Notes: generated from the letters alone by a model not told the origin. A stretch of DNA of 6,102 bases from Bacteroidales bacterium (GCA_007119075.1 SKQJ01000399.1:1-6102), one strand, 5' to 3'. Numbered from the stretch's first letter, positions 1-6,102 are shown. A program made the numbers and translations.

Positions 1-125
1 AGTTCGACTATCATGTTACGTGCAACATTTTCAAAATCATTTTTTAATCATGTGAAGCGTCCGGTGACCTGGCGAGCAGGATCTTTCCGTGGATTAGCTC
101 CGCGATCCCCGGACGGCTTTCCTTA

Positions 126-144
126 CCGGAAAAACATTTTCCGG
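126..144. repeat. Inverted repeat downstream of the operon
   Basis: CCGGAAAA (126-133) and TTTTCCGG (137-144) are perfect reverse complements around a 3-nt loop. It lies 108 bp past the stop of the secreted-protein gene. No T-run follows the stem on either strand, so a terminator role is weak. Confidence 0.45.
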
Positions 145-175
145 AGCCATGTACAAAGATAGCTGTAAATTGGAT

Positions 176-215
176 AAAAAGCCCTTGTTGATACCGGCAC
201 TCCGCTAACCCGGGC
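176..215 (-). terminator. Weak terminator candidate after the secreted-protein gene
   Basis: On the minus strand GCCC (215-212) can pair with GGGC (184-181), followed directly by TTTTT (180-176). The outer stem is only 4 bp and the 27-nt loop would need internal CCGG/CCGG pairing to be stable. It begins about 37 nt after the stop at 252, a sensible place for operon termination, but the structure is poor. Confidence 0.2.
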
Positions 216-251
216 CGTTCAATGAAGAGATGCAAACAGGTCACACCCTTG

Positions 252-1379
252 TTAATCAGGGCAAACCTCCCCTGAACCCGGGATGCCGAAGTCACACGCT
301 GCGGGAGCCCGCCGGTTAACAAGATCGGTGACGGGTCCGCCGCCGGTATTGCCAGGGAGGTTATTTGTCACCACATGGAGACGTGCAATGATTTTTGCCA
401 TATCCCTGCCAAAAGGAGTATCGGTACCTGCTTCAAAATGATATCCCCATTGCTGGTAAAATTCATCAATAACTCTTCCCCTGGGACTGAATTCGGTACA
501 CAGGGCCACAACATCCCAGGCAGTGTCGTCAACAATATATGCGCCATAATCCTGAAAGGCCCTTGCCAGGATCATTGCTGGGCCGTCATTGCCTGTTTCA
601 AAATTCAATGAACGGAGATCCAGGTCCGGCCTTATAGCAAGCAATGCACCCATGCGACACTCGTATTCCGGACTCCCTTCAGAGCCGTATACCCGGGCAG
701 CGTAGGAGTCGGCCGCCGGAGCAGGCCAACGGCGACCGCCGGTTTCTTCGTCAAAATGGAGGTACTTTGCGGCATAAACATTGATTTTCATAGCATGTCT
801 GATTATACTGCCGGGTACGAGCTCCCCAAGCCTTATAGTGCCACCGATAGCTGACATGCCGCTGCCCCCGTGTGCCCCATGGATTCCCTCGTCGTAGATA
901 TTGACATCGGCAAAAGTGTACCTTGATGTACCATAGCTTCCCGCTTCACACCTTGCAAAGGGTTGTGTCTGTTTAATCGTCACCCCGTCAGGCATCAGGA
1001 CGGCAAGGCCCGAATTGGGAGTAAGCCCCAGCCAGTTTTCACTGTTTATCACAAAATCATCCGGAATGGGAGCCCTGAAAATTTCCGGTCCTTCCTTCGG
1101 GCACCTGTCCCTGTCCCTGTGCCAGGCGGCATTGTTTGTATAGACCGGAGTAAGCGGAGCATCTGGCGTAAGTATAAGATAATCTTCGTCAGCGGTCATT
1201 CCTGCCTGAGCAGGAACTCCGATCCCCGCGTTTTTATAGACAGCGTCATGATGAATGGGCATATTCCAGATGGAAGTACGGGAAAATGGCAAAAGATAAG
1301 GATCCCGCTGGGCATAGTGACTTGTTGAAAAAAATATGGTGAGGGCAAAGAATAACACCGGAAACTTAAGCTTTTGCAT
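252..1379 (-). CDS. Secreted protein of unknown function, six cysteines
   Basis: 375 residues from the start I prefer. An in-frame Met 20 codons upstream (1439) would give 395 residues, but the 1379 start yields a compact signal peptide: MQKLKF, a hydrophobic core PVLFFALTIFF, then STSHYA with cleavage likely before QRDP. The mature protein should be periplasmic or extracellular. I do not recognise a named domain. Striking motifs in 375-aa numbering are PFSRTSIWNMPI (31-42), GIHGAHGGSGMSAIGG (165-180), RHAMKI (194-199), RMGALLAI (242-249) and ARAFQDYGAYIVD (272-284). The last parts recall secreted actinobacterial and other proteins with a G-(S/A)-G-x-x-x-x-G-G-x-(I/L)-R...ALQxYGxYxxD pattern, for which I know no function. 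Six cysteines (C93, C144, C241, C294, C362, C373) and none in the signal peptide fit up to three disulfides. No type IX sorting tail or lipobox is visible. It follows the FGase-like gene with no clear terminator, so operon membership is plausible but weaker than for the other four. A poor -7-like TAAATTTT at 1453-1460 could be its own promoter. Confidence 0.8.
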   Translation of the reverse strand: MQKLKFPVLFFALTIFFSTSHYAQRDPYLLPFSRTSIWNMPIHHDAVYKNAGIGVPAQAGMTADEDYLILTPDAPLTPVYTNNAAWHRDRDRCPKEGPEIFRAPIPDDFVINSENWLGLTPNSGLAVLMPDGVTIKQTQPFARCEAGSYGTSRYTFADVNIYDEGIHGAHGGSGMSAIGGTIRLGELVPGSIIRHAMKINVYAAKYLHFDEETGGRRWPAPAADSYAARVYGSEGSPEYECRMGALLAIRPDLDLRSLNFETGNDGPAMILARAFQDYGAYIVDDTAWDVVALCTEFSPRGRVIDEFYQQWGYHFEAGTDTPFGRDMAKIIARLHVVTNNLPGNTGGGPVTDLVNRRAPAACDFGIPGSGEVCPD

Positions 1380-1486
1380 AATATCTGTTTTTCTTTTTTT
1401 CAAAGAAAGCAATCTTTTTGTAAAAAGTTCCGATGGCATGTTGCTATTTCGGAAAATTTAGAGGGAGACCGGCACTTAAAGGCGGT

Positions 1487-2266
1487 TTAATCTGTGCCTT
1501 GATTTTCGAAAAACAGCTCCACAACCTTTTTGAACCGGGCGTTCAGGACTTTGAGACGATTCTGGTTTATTTCCATGGCTGAAGGGTTGAACCACCGGTC
1601 ATCGAGATACAGGCAGCGGTTCATTTCTATCTGTATCCAGGGAACAGGCCGTTTGCCGTATTTTTTAGTAATATAGCCCCCTGCGAAAGGCTCATTGATA
1701 GTTACATGTGACTCCCGTATCCTGAACACTTCCCTGAATGACTGTGCCAGCCTTTCTGTTACAGGAAAATCGCAGGCTTTTCCGTGGTTGTTGCCCAGCG
1801 TGATTACCGGGCGGTCCATTCCCGGATCCGGAGCTATATCCGGAGCTTCTGCAGCCATGGTATGGCAATCAAAGGCAAATTTAATATCCTCGTGCATCAC
1901 TGCCTGTTGTATGCGGTAATGATACTCAACATAGTATCTTGAAAGCAGTTTTTTAATGAAATATGCATCTTTAAGGTAATCGCTCTTGTAGATCTCCTTA
2001 TTGTAGCAGGTATGGCTTTTGACAACACCGTCCGGGTTGGCAGGCGGGAGATCGTCAGGCGAGCGGTTCATGTCAACTATAGCCCGGAATATATCTGCAG
2101 CTATCACCATTCTTGCGGTGCCTTCTACTGCGTAAATTTCCCTGGAAAAGGGATCTGAATCTTCAATTAGCTCTTTGACTCCCAGTTTAAGCTTGCCTTC
2201 TGCCTCAGGAGGGATCTTGTCGCCACCATGAGGAATAGATATTAGAAGCGGATAGGTTTTTTCCAT
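1487..2266 (-). CDS. N-formylglutamate amidohydrolase (FGase) family protein
   Basis: 259 residues, typical length for this family of metal-dependent amidohydrolases related to HutG-type N-formylglutamate deformylase, which hydrolyses N-formyl-L-glutamate to glutamate and formate. Diagnostic motifs run in order: LLISIPHGG (7-15, H13), DSDPF (36-40), VDMNRSPDD (64-72), DCHTM (133-137, H135), NEPFAGGYIT (191-200) and QIEMNRCLYLDD (212-223). All the expected blocks are present, so an active enzyme is likely. H13, an acidic residue near 36-38 and H135 are the probable metal ligands by family analogy. There is no signal peptide. No histidine-utilisation gene lies in the window; the protein follows two ligases and an Ntn hydrolase, so its substrate may be another N-acyl or N-capped amino acid made or degraded by this operon rather than formylglutamate. 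The start MEKTYP sits one short segment before the SIPHGG strand, as is normal, and 34 bp after ligase 2. Family assignment strong; substrate inferred only. Confidence 0.88.
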   Translation of the reverse strand: MEKTYPLLISIPHGGDKIPPEAEGKLKLGVKELIEDSDPFSREIYAVEGTARMVIAADIFRAIVDMNRSPDDLPPANPDGVVKSHTCYNKEIYKSDYLKDAYFIKKLLSRYYVEYHYRIQQAVMHEDIKFAFDCHTMAAEAPDIAPDPGMDRPVITLGNNHGKACDFPVTERLAQSFREVFRIRESHVTINEPFAGGYITKKYGKRPVPWIQIEMNRCLYLDDRWFNPSAMEINQNRLKVLNARFKKVVELFFENQGTD

Positions 2267-2288
2267 TATGCCGGTCTTTTATGTCCCA

Positions 2289-2313
2289 GCCGGGAGGAGA
2301 TCAGACTCCCGGC
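2289..2313 (-). repeat. GC-rich inverted repeat spanning the ligase 2 stop
   Basis: GCCGGGAG (2289-2296) and CTCCCGGC (2306-2313) are perfect reverse complements separated by 9 nt. In the mRNA this would form an 8-bp GC-rich stem whose loop holds the ligase 2 stop codon (2303-2301). No T-run follows on the minus strand (the next bases are TGGGACATAAAAG), so it is not a typical intrinsic terminator. It sits between ligase 2 and the FGase-like gene and could be a processing, stability or attenuation element. Confidence 0.6.
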
Positions 2314-3323
2314 CTGAATTTCGGATCAATCCTGTACCTGAGCTTTTGATTCTTCTCATAATACTTGCTCAATGCCACTTCGAACAGCTTGATAATCATT
2401 TCATCATACGAAAATCCTGCATATCCTGCAGCAGACATATAGGATCCGGTAGATATGAGACTGGCCATCGAGTTAAGCTCCAGAAAATAAAAATTCCCAT
2501 CCGCATCCATTCTCAGGTCAGCCCTGGCATAATCCTTTAATCTTAGCAGCGAGAAAAAAAGTATAGCCTTCTTCTGTAATGATATCAGGAGGTTACCGGT
2601 AATGTCATCAGCTATAAGCTTTTGTTTTGGCTGGAGGAGTTTCTGCTCGCTTGTATAAATCTCATCGGGATTTCCTCCCAGGTCGATTTCAACCAGGGGA
2701 AGACATTCGATATTATTTCCGTTCCCAAGAAGGCCAAGGGTAAATTCCCTTCCCCTGATAAATTTTTCAGCGATTACTGACTGCTGGAATTCATCGAGAA
2801 GACAGTTTGCAAGTTCGGTCAGCTCCTCAAGCTTGCGGGCAATCTGAACACCCGAGGAGCCTGCTTCATAGACTGGTTTAAGGATTACGGGAAATTCAAA
2901 ATCCTGCGCAAAATCTTCAGGTGAATTGATGAGCCAGAAAAAGGGGGTGAGAATGTCATTTTTATTCATCAGTATCTTGGACATGACTTTATCCAGGGCA
3001 AGGGTATGTCCGAACGGGCCGGAGCCAAGGTAAGGCAGACCCAGCATTTCAAGAATGGAAGGTATATGGGAATACCTGCTTTCTCCCTGGATCCCGTATG
3101 CCAGGTTGAAAACAAAGGGCAGATCGTCTTTTCCGGAAGAAAGATCCCTCAGTTTCTCAAACATATCCAGATTGCCGTCAATCAATCTGACATCGTAGCC
3201 ACGATTTATAAAAACCGCTTCAATTTGTTTTATGGCCGAGATGGGATAAATCTCGGTATTCTGTCTTCCCAGTTTGCTTATGACCCTGTCAAGGTCTTCA
3301 TTATATATGATGATAATTCTCAT
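2301..3323 (-). CDS. ATP-grasp amidoligase, D-Ala-D-Ala-ligase-like (ligase 2)
   Basis: 340-residue cytoplasmic paralogue of the ligase at 5958-4945, with the same motif order: FNLAYGIQGESR (72-83), GLPYLGSGPFGHTLALDK (95-112), K149, the Ser loop EAGSSG (153-158), hinge EKFIRG (186-191), loop YTSEQK (223-228), and metal residues D269, E282 and N284. ATP-dependent carboxylate-amine ligation is expected from the family. A manual alignment gives 89 of 120 identical residues at the N terminus and only about 43% afterwards. It departs further from Ddl than ligase 1: the Ser-loop position equivalent to Ddl S150 is Gly155, the residue after the omega-loop Lys is Leu, and the Gly of N-x-x-P-G is Ser288. 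Different substrate or product preference from ligase 1 is a reasonable inference. It begins 9 bp after the stop of the Ntn hydrolase, so translational coupling is likely; only a distant GCAGG resembles a Shine-Dalgarno. Its stop codon sits in the loop of a perfect 8-bp inverted repeat at 2289-2313. Substrate unknown. Confidence 0.9.
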   Translation of the reverse strand: MRIIIIYNEDLDRVISKLGRQNTEIYPISAIKQIEAVFINRGYDVRLIDGNLDMFEKLRDLSSGKDDLPFVFNLAYGIQGESRYSHIPSILEMLGLPYLGSGPFGHTLALDKVMSKILMNKNDILTPFFWLINSPEDFAQDFEFPVILKPVYEAGSSGVQIARKLEELTELANCLLDEFQQSVIAEKFIRGREFTLGLLGNGNNIECLPLVEIDLGGNPDEIYTSEQKLLQPKQKLIADDITGNLLISLQKKAILFFSLLRLKDYARADLRMDADGNFYFLELNSMASLISTGSYMSAAGYAGFSYDEMIIKLFEVALSKYYEKNQKLRYRIDPKFRPGV

Positions 3324-3332
3324 TGTATGATT

Positions 3333-4991
3333 CTATATACCTGCAACATAGCCGTCGCGTCGCAGATCGGCGATTCCCTGAAGGCCTCCCCCATCCTGTT
3401 TTATTAATATGGCGTGGAGCGATCCCAGGTAGAATGACCAGGGATCCAGTTCTTTTATCCGGTATCCTTTATCTTCCAGGTATCCGGTCAATCCCGCAGG
3501 AAACCTTTCTGCCTCGAGGCTGACGAGTCCGCCAAGGGAACAGTGAAATCTTGGGGCCTTCATCGATGCGCATGCAGGCATCCCGAATTCGGTAATATTC
3601 AAAAGGAACTGCGTGATGGTCGAAAGCACCCTTTCGCTTCCCGGACTGCCCACGGCCATCCATATTTTATCGTCATTATAAATCAGGGTCGGCGAAACGG
3701 TTGCCCATGGCACATGGTTGGGGCGCAGGTAATAGGGATGTTCCGGCCTCTCATACTCAAAATCGCACAGGTAATTGTTATAGAGAAATCCCAGTCCCCC
3801 TGCGGCCGCCTTGCTGCCGTAAACCCTTTCGATCGACTGGGTCAGGCTAACGGCCATGCCATCCTTATCGATTACCGACAGATGGGTTGTTTCCCCTGAA
3901 TCCTCATCCGGCGTGGGAACCACGGGGAGTAGATTTATTTCAAGCTTGTCAAGAATTACTGCCATTATTTTTTTTATGTAGCGTCTGTCGAACATATTTT
4001 GGTCCTGGTCGGTAAATGGCGCAAAAATAGGGTGGAAAGGCTTGCCGTCTCTCTGAAGCAATGCTTTGCGGAGTATGTGGATCAATAGCAGGTCCTTTTT
4101 GAACTCCTCCCCGAAGTCAAACCGGGGAGGAACGAAATCGAGCATCGCAAGGGCGAACAATAAAGGTTTTCCCGCTCCCGGTGGTGGCATGGTGTGTACC
4201 TTCAGTCCTCTGAATGTTCCGGAAAGAGGAGGCTTTTCAAGTGGCCACGGCAACAATACCAGGTCGTCATACCTTAGCAGGCCTCCGTTTTCCCTCATAT
4301 CAGCATCGATCATTTTTGCTGTTTTGCCATTATAAAAGTCTTCCACGCCTTCATCGACAATTCTTCGCAACATCACGGCAAGGTCTGGCTGCCTGAAGGT
4401 TTCACCCACTTCATAGGGCTGATTATTCTTAAGGAAATACCTGGCTCCCGAGCCGGAATGTACTTTTTCGAAATTGGGCTTTTCCCGGTTCTGCCATTGA
4501 TTCTGCATCCTGGTAATGGGGTATCCTTCTTCTGCTAAGTTGATCGCCGGCTCCAGGACTTCCTGCCATCTCAGCTTGCCGTATCTTTTGTGAGCAAAGG
4601 CAAGGGTGGCAGGAGTGCTGGGCACGGTTGCAGCGCGGTATCCTATAGCCCGGTCTTCTTCAGTGATAGCAGAAACGTGAGCCAGCGACGGAGCTCTCGA
4701 AGAACCATCAATTGCTCTTGAGCGGCCTTTATAGGAAATCAGTATCATTGTCTGCCCCCCCATCCCACTGCCCTGTGGCTCTGAAACTCCCAGGGTGAAC
4801 GCGGCAGCAACGGCCGCATCAACGGCATTTCCTCCTTTTTTCAGGACCTCTATGCCCGCCAGTGTCGCTGGTTTTGAGGCGGTGCTGACCATTGAATTTT
4901 GAGCAGCTGCACATTTGCCATCATCGGAAGGCTTGAAATTATTTTCAGCTTTTTTTATGTTTTGAATTATATCGAACTCTGAGTTTTTCAT
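3333..4991 (-). CDS. Gamma-glutamyltransferase-superfamily Ntn hydrolase, no signal peptide
   Basis: 552 residues, normal length for the family. These proenzymes self-cleave before a catalytic Thr and then hydrolyse or transfer an acyl (classically gamma-glutamyl) group. Visible are the N-terminal strand and helix MVSTASKPATLAGIEVLKKG (34-53) followed by GNAVDAA, EPQGSGMGG (71-79), and the cleavage/nucleophile motif GETTHLSVID (366-375), with T368 as predicted nucleophile. This gives subunits of about 367 and 185 residues. Aligned by eye to E. coli GGT (numbering from memory), R114, N411, Q430, S462 and S463 become S97, E388, Y407, A430 and T431; D433 is kept as D410. The lid loop is about nine residues shorter, and the oxyanion-hole GG is GS (451-452). 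Gamma-glutamyl specificity is thus doubtful; a related acylase or amidase role is possible. There is no signal peptide, unlike most bacterial GGTs, so it should be cytoplasmic with its neighbours. The start at 4991 lies 47 bp inside ligase 1; Met34 (4892) is an alternative start just outside the overlap but would remove the likely first strand (28-33). Confidence 0.9.
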   Translation of the reverse strand: MKNSEFDIIQNIKKAENNFKPSDDGKCAAAQNSMVSTASKPATLAGIEVLKKGGNAVDAAVAAAFTLGVSEPQGSGMGGQTMILISYKGRSRAIDGSSRAPSLAHVSAITEEDRAIGYRAATVPSTPATLAFAHKRYGKLRWQEVLEPAINLAEEGYPITRMQNQWQNREKPNFEKVHSGSGARYFLKNNQPYEVGETFRQPDLAVMLRRIVDEGVEDFYNGKTAKMIDADMRENGGLLRYDDLVLLPWPLEKPPLSGTFRGLKVHTMPPPGAGKPLLFALAMLDFVPPRFDFGEEFKKDLLLIHILRKALLQRDGKPFHPIFAPFTDQDQNMFDRRYIKKIMAVILDKLEINLLPVVPTPDEDSGETTHLSVIDKDGMAVSLTQSIERVYGSKAAAGGLGFLYNNYLCDFEYERPEHPYYLRPNHVPWATVSPTLIYNDDKIWMAVGSPGSERVLSTITQFLLNITEFGMPACASMKAPRFHCSLGGLVSLEAERFPAGLTGYLEDKGYRIKELDPWSFYLGSLHAILIKQDGGGLQGIADLRRDGYVAGI

Positions 4992-5958
4992 GCGTGGTAA
5001 AATATTTTTGCATTCCTGTATCCAGAAGCTTGATTATCATATCCTCGAATGTATAACCGGCAATCCGGGCGGCAGCCATGAAAAATCCGGTGGACTGCAG
5101 GCCGGCCATTGAATTGATCTCAAGGAAATAATATTTCCCCTGGTCATCGATTCTCATGTCCACCCTGGCATAATCCCGCAGGCGGAGGATCCTGAAAAGG
5201 GCTTTTGCATGTTGCTGCATTTCATTCAGCATCTTCTCCGGCAAGTTTGCCGGTTTTGTATGGGGTTCTTGTTTTTTCTGATCACTTGTATATGGCTTGT
5301 CACCTTCGTCGCCGAGATCGTTTTCTATAACCGGCAAAAATTCAATATCGTTTAAATTGCCAATAAGTCCGAGGGCATACTCCTTTCCTTTAATGAAGCG
5401 CTCTGCAAAAGCGGGTTGTTCAAAGTCCTCAAATAGCCCGGCGGCGGACTCCTTCAGTTCTTCCCGGTTATTGACGACCTTCATGCCGAACGAGCTTGTT
5501 TCCATCGCTGTTTTCAGTATGGCAGGAAAATCAACCTCTTTGTTCAGATCGTCAGTGGAATAGAAAACCCTGAAATCGGGAGTTGGAATACCGTTTTCTT
5601 TCATCAGCATTTTGGTTGCGATCTTATCCAGGGCCAGGGTATGCCCGAACGGACCCGAACCAAAATAAGGCAGGCCAAGCATTTCAAGAATGGAGGGGAT
5701 ATGGGTATACCTGCTTTCTCCCTGGATTCCATATGCAAGGTTGAACACAAAGGGGATCATGTCTTTTTCGTTGCTTACATTGCGAAGCTTGTCGAACATA
5801 TCAACATTACCGTCGATTAACCTCACATCATAATCATGATCCAGGAAGATTTTCTCAATTCTTTTAATGGCTTTTTCATCGTAAAGCTCTTTGTTCTGCC
5901 TGCCGAATTTGCTGATTACCCTGTCAAGGTCTTTGTTGTACAGAATTACGATCCTCAT
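4945..5958 (-). CDS. ATP-grasp amidoligase, D-Ala-D-Ala-ligase-like (ligase 1)
   Basis: 337-residue soluble protein with the Ddl-type ATP-grasp layout. The family uses ATP to activate a carboxylate as an acyl phosphate and joins it to an amine. Visible elements are an N-terminal substrate domain with FNLAYGIQGESR (72-83), GLPYFGSGPFGHTLALDK (95-112), the nucleotide lysine K149, the Ser loop ETSSFG (153-158), the hinge ERFIKG (186-191), an omega-type loop YTSDQK (223-228), and metal residues D267, E280 and N282. There is no signal peptide or membrane segment, so it should be cytoplasmic. It differs from true Ddl: the N-terminal GGxSxE motif is absent (D12 may replace the catalytic Glu), the residue after the omega-loop Lys is Lys rather than Tyr, and the PG of the usual N-x-x-P-G is Ala-Gly. 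I therefore read it as a relative with another substrate, not a cell-wall Ddl. It is the first gene of the apparent operon; the start follows a candidate promoter at 6020-6027. Its 3' end overlaps the next gene. It is about half identical to ligase 2 (3323-2301). Family is clear; substrate is unknown. Confidence 0.9.
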   Translation of the reverse strand: MRIVILYNKDLDRVISKFGRQNKELYDEKAIKRIEKIFLDHDYDVRLIDGNVDMFDKLRNVSNEKDMIPFVFNLAYGIQGESRYTHIPSILEMLGLPYFGSGPFGHTLALDKIATKMLMKENGIPTPDFRVFYSTDDLNKEVDFPAILKTAMETSSFGMKVVNNREELKESAAGLFEDFEQPAFAERFIKGKEYALGLIGNLNDIEFLPVIENDLGDEGDKPYTSDQKKQEPHTKPANLPEKMLNEMQQHAKALFRILRLRDYARVDMRIDDQGKYYFLEINSMAGLQSTGFFMAAARIAGYTFEDMIIKLLDTGMQKYFTTHEKLRVRYNSKHKKS

Positions 5959-6019
5959 AATTACCGATTAATTTCAAATAGAAGAACGGCTTGCGTTTTC
6001 CTAAAAAAGCGCCTCTATA

Positions 6020-6027
6020 CAAATTTA
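6020..6027 (-). promoter_or_regulatory. Candidate Bacteroidota-type -7 box of the operon
   Basis: The minus strand reads TAAATTTG, an exact match to the Bacteroidota primary-sigma -7 consensus TAnnTTTG. It lies about 62 nt before the ligase 1 start codon, giving a leader of roughly 55 nt. The expected upstream TTG/TTTG -33 box is not clear: only TTTA in GGTTTATG is nearby, with a 16-nt spacer instead of 19-21. A short imperfect hairpin (GCG-C-TTTT / AAAA-CGC) lies in the predicted leader around 5994-6011. The call rests on one box and on position. Confidence 0.4.
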
Positions 6028-6048
6028 CTAAATATTCATAGCATAAAC

Positions 6049-6102
6049 CACAGGTTGGATTTTGGACTGGGCACGAATTTTACTACACAGGTTGGATTTT
6101 GG
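6049..6102. repeat. 17-bp direct repeat, two copies, at window edge
   Basis: CACAGGTTGGATTTTGG occurs at 6049-6065 and again, identically, at 6086-6102, 37 bp apart. The second copy ends exactly at the window edge, so the repeat or an array may continue outside. Each copy also has an ATTTACTA-like stretch to its left (AAATTTACTA at 6021-6030, AATTTTACTA at 6076-6085), separated from the repeat by 18 bp in the first case and by none in the second. The repeat lies just upstream of the candidate operon promoter. It could be a regulator binding site pair, the start of a tandem array, or the tail of a mobile or small interspersed element. Confidence 0.7.

Larger units (their letters stand above)
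1..251. other. Apparently non-coding region with hairpins
   Basis: I see no convincing gene here. The open frame crossing 322-44 on the minus strand overlaps the end of the secreted-protein gene in another frame and has no recognisable motif. Besides the repeat at 126-144 and the weak terminator at 176-215, there is a nested pair of inverted repeats: CGTCCGG (58-64) with CCGGACG (109-115), enclosing GGATC (79-83) with GATCC (104-108). An ATG on the minus strand at 14-12 could open a further gene beyond the left edge, but only four codons are visible. Confidence 0.4.

Noticed and set aside
1..14. Start of another minus-strand gene at 14 running off the left edge
   Set aside because: Only four codons are visible and no ribosome-binding or homology evidence supports it.
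44..322. Open frame on the minus strand in the left non-coding region
   Set aside because: It overlaps the end of the secreted-protein gene in a different frame, is low in recognisable motifs and includes hairpin sequence; treated as chance.
1453..1460. TAAATTTT on the minus strand as a separate promoter for the secreted-protein gene
   Set aside because: One mismatch to TAnnTTTG and no -33 TTG at proper spacing; too weak to list as a feature.
1440..1486. Terminator between the FGase-like and secreted-protein genes
   Set aside because: Only a 4-bp ACCG/CGGT pairing with an 11-nt loop and no T-run is visible.
2301..5958. Housekeeping D-Ala-D-Ala ligases or vancomycin-resistance-type ligases
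   Set aside because: Key Ddl substrate residues are replaced, and no vanH/vanX-like partner genes are present.
6049..6102. CRISPR array
   Set aside because: Only two 17-bp copies with a 20-bp gap, shorter than normal CRISPR repeats, and no cas gene in view.

Overview
The window reads as a piece of a Bacteroidota-like chromosome or metagenome contig. This is inferred from three things: start codons lack strong Shine-Dalgarno sequences, the -7-like box TAAATTTG lies upstream of the first gene, and the secreted protein has a Bacteroidota-style signal peptide (cut before Gln). No taxonomic marker gene is present, so the assignment is tentative.

All five supported genes lie on the minus strand and read from the right edge towards the left. 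In transcription order they are: (1) a D-Ala-D-Ala-ligase-like ATP-grasp ligase (5958-4945); (2) a gamma-glutamyltransferase-superfamily Ntn hydrolase with no signal peptide (4991-3333), overlapping gene 1 by 47 bp; (3) a second ATP-grasp ligase paralogous to the first (3323-2301), 9 bp after gene 2; (4) an N-formylglutamate-amidohydrolase-family protein (2266-1487), 34 bp after gene 3; (5) a secreted protein of unknown function (1379-252, possibly from 1439), about 50-110 bp after gene 4. The spacing and the lack of a convincing terminator between genes suggest one operon, with gene 5 the least certain member. The right edge (5959-6102) is a leader region with a candidate promoter and a 17-bp direct repeat. 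The left 251 bp appear non-coding and contain hairpins.

Genes 1-4 pair two amide-bond-forming enzymes with two amide-bond-cleaving enzymes, all predicted to be cytoplasmic. Both ligases keep ATP/Mg residues but differ from true Ddl at several substrate-site positions. The Ntn hydrolase keeps the catalytic Thr but lacks most residues that bind the gamma-glutamyl group in E. coli GGT. The FGase-like protein has no histidine-utilisation genes beside it here. My working hypothesis is a dedicated pathway that makes, trims or recycles a small peptide or N-acyl amino acid conjugate of unknown structure, possibly with an exported partner (gene 5). Chemistry and substrates are inferred from families, not shown by the sequence.
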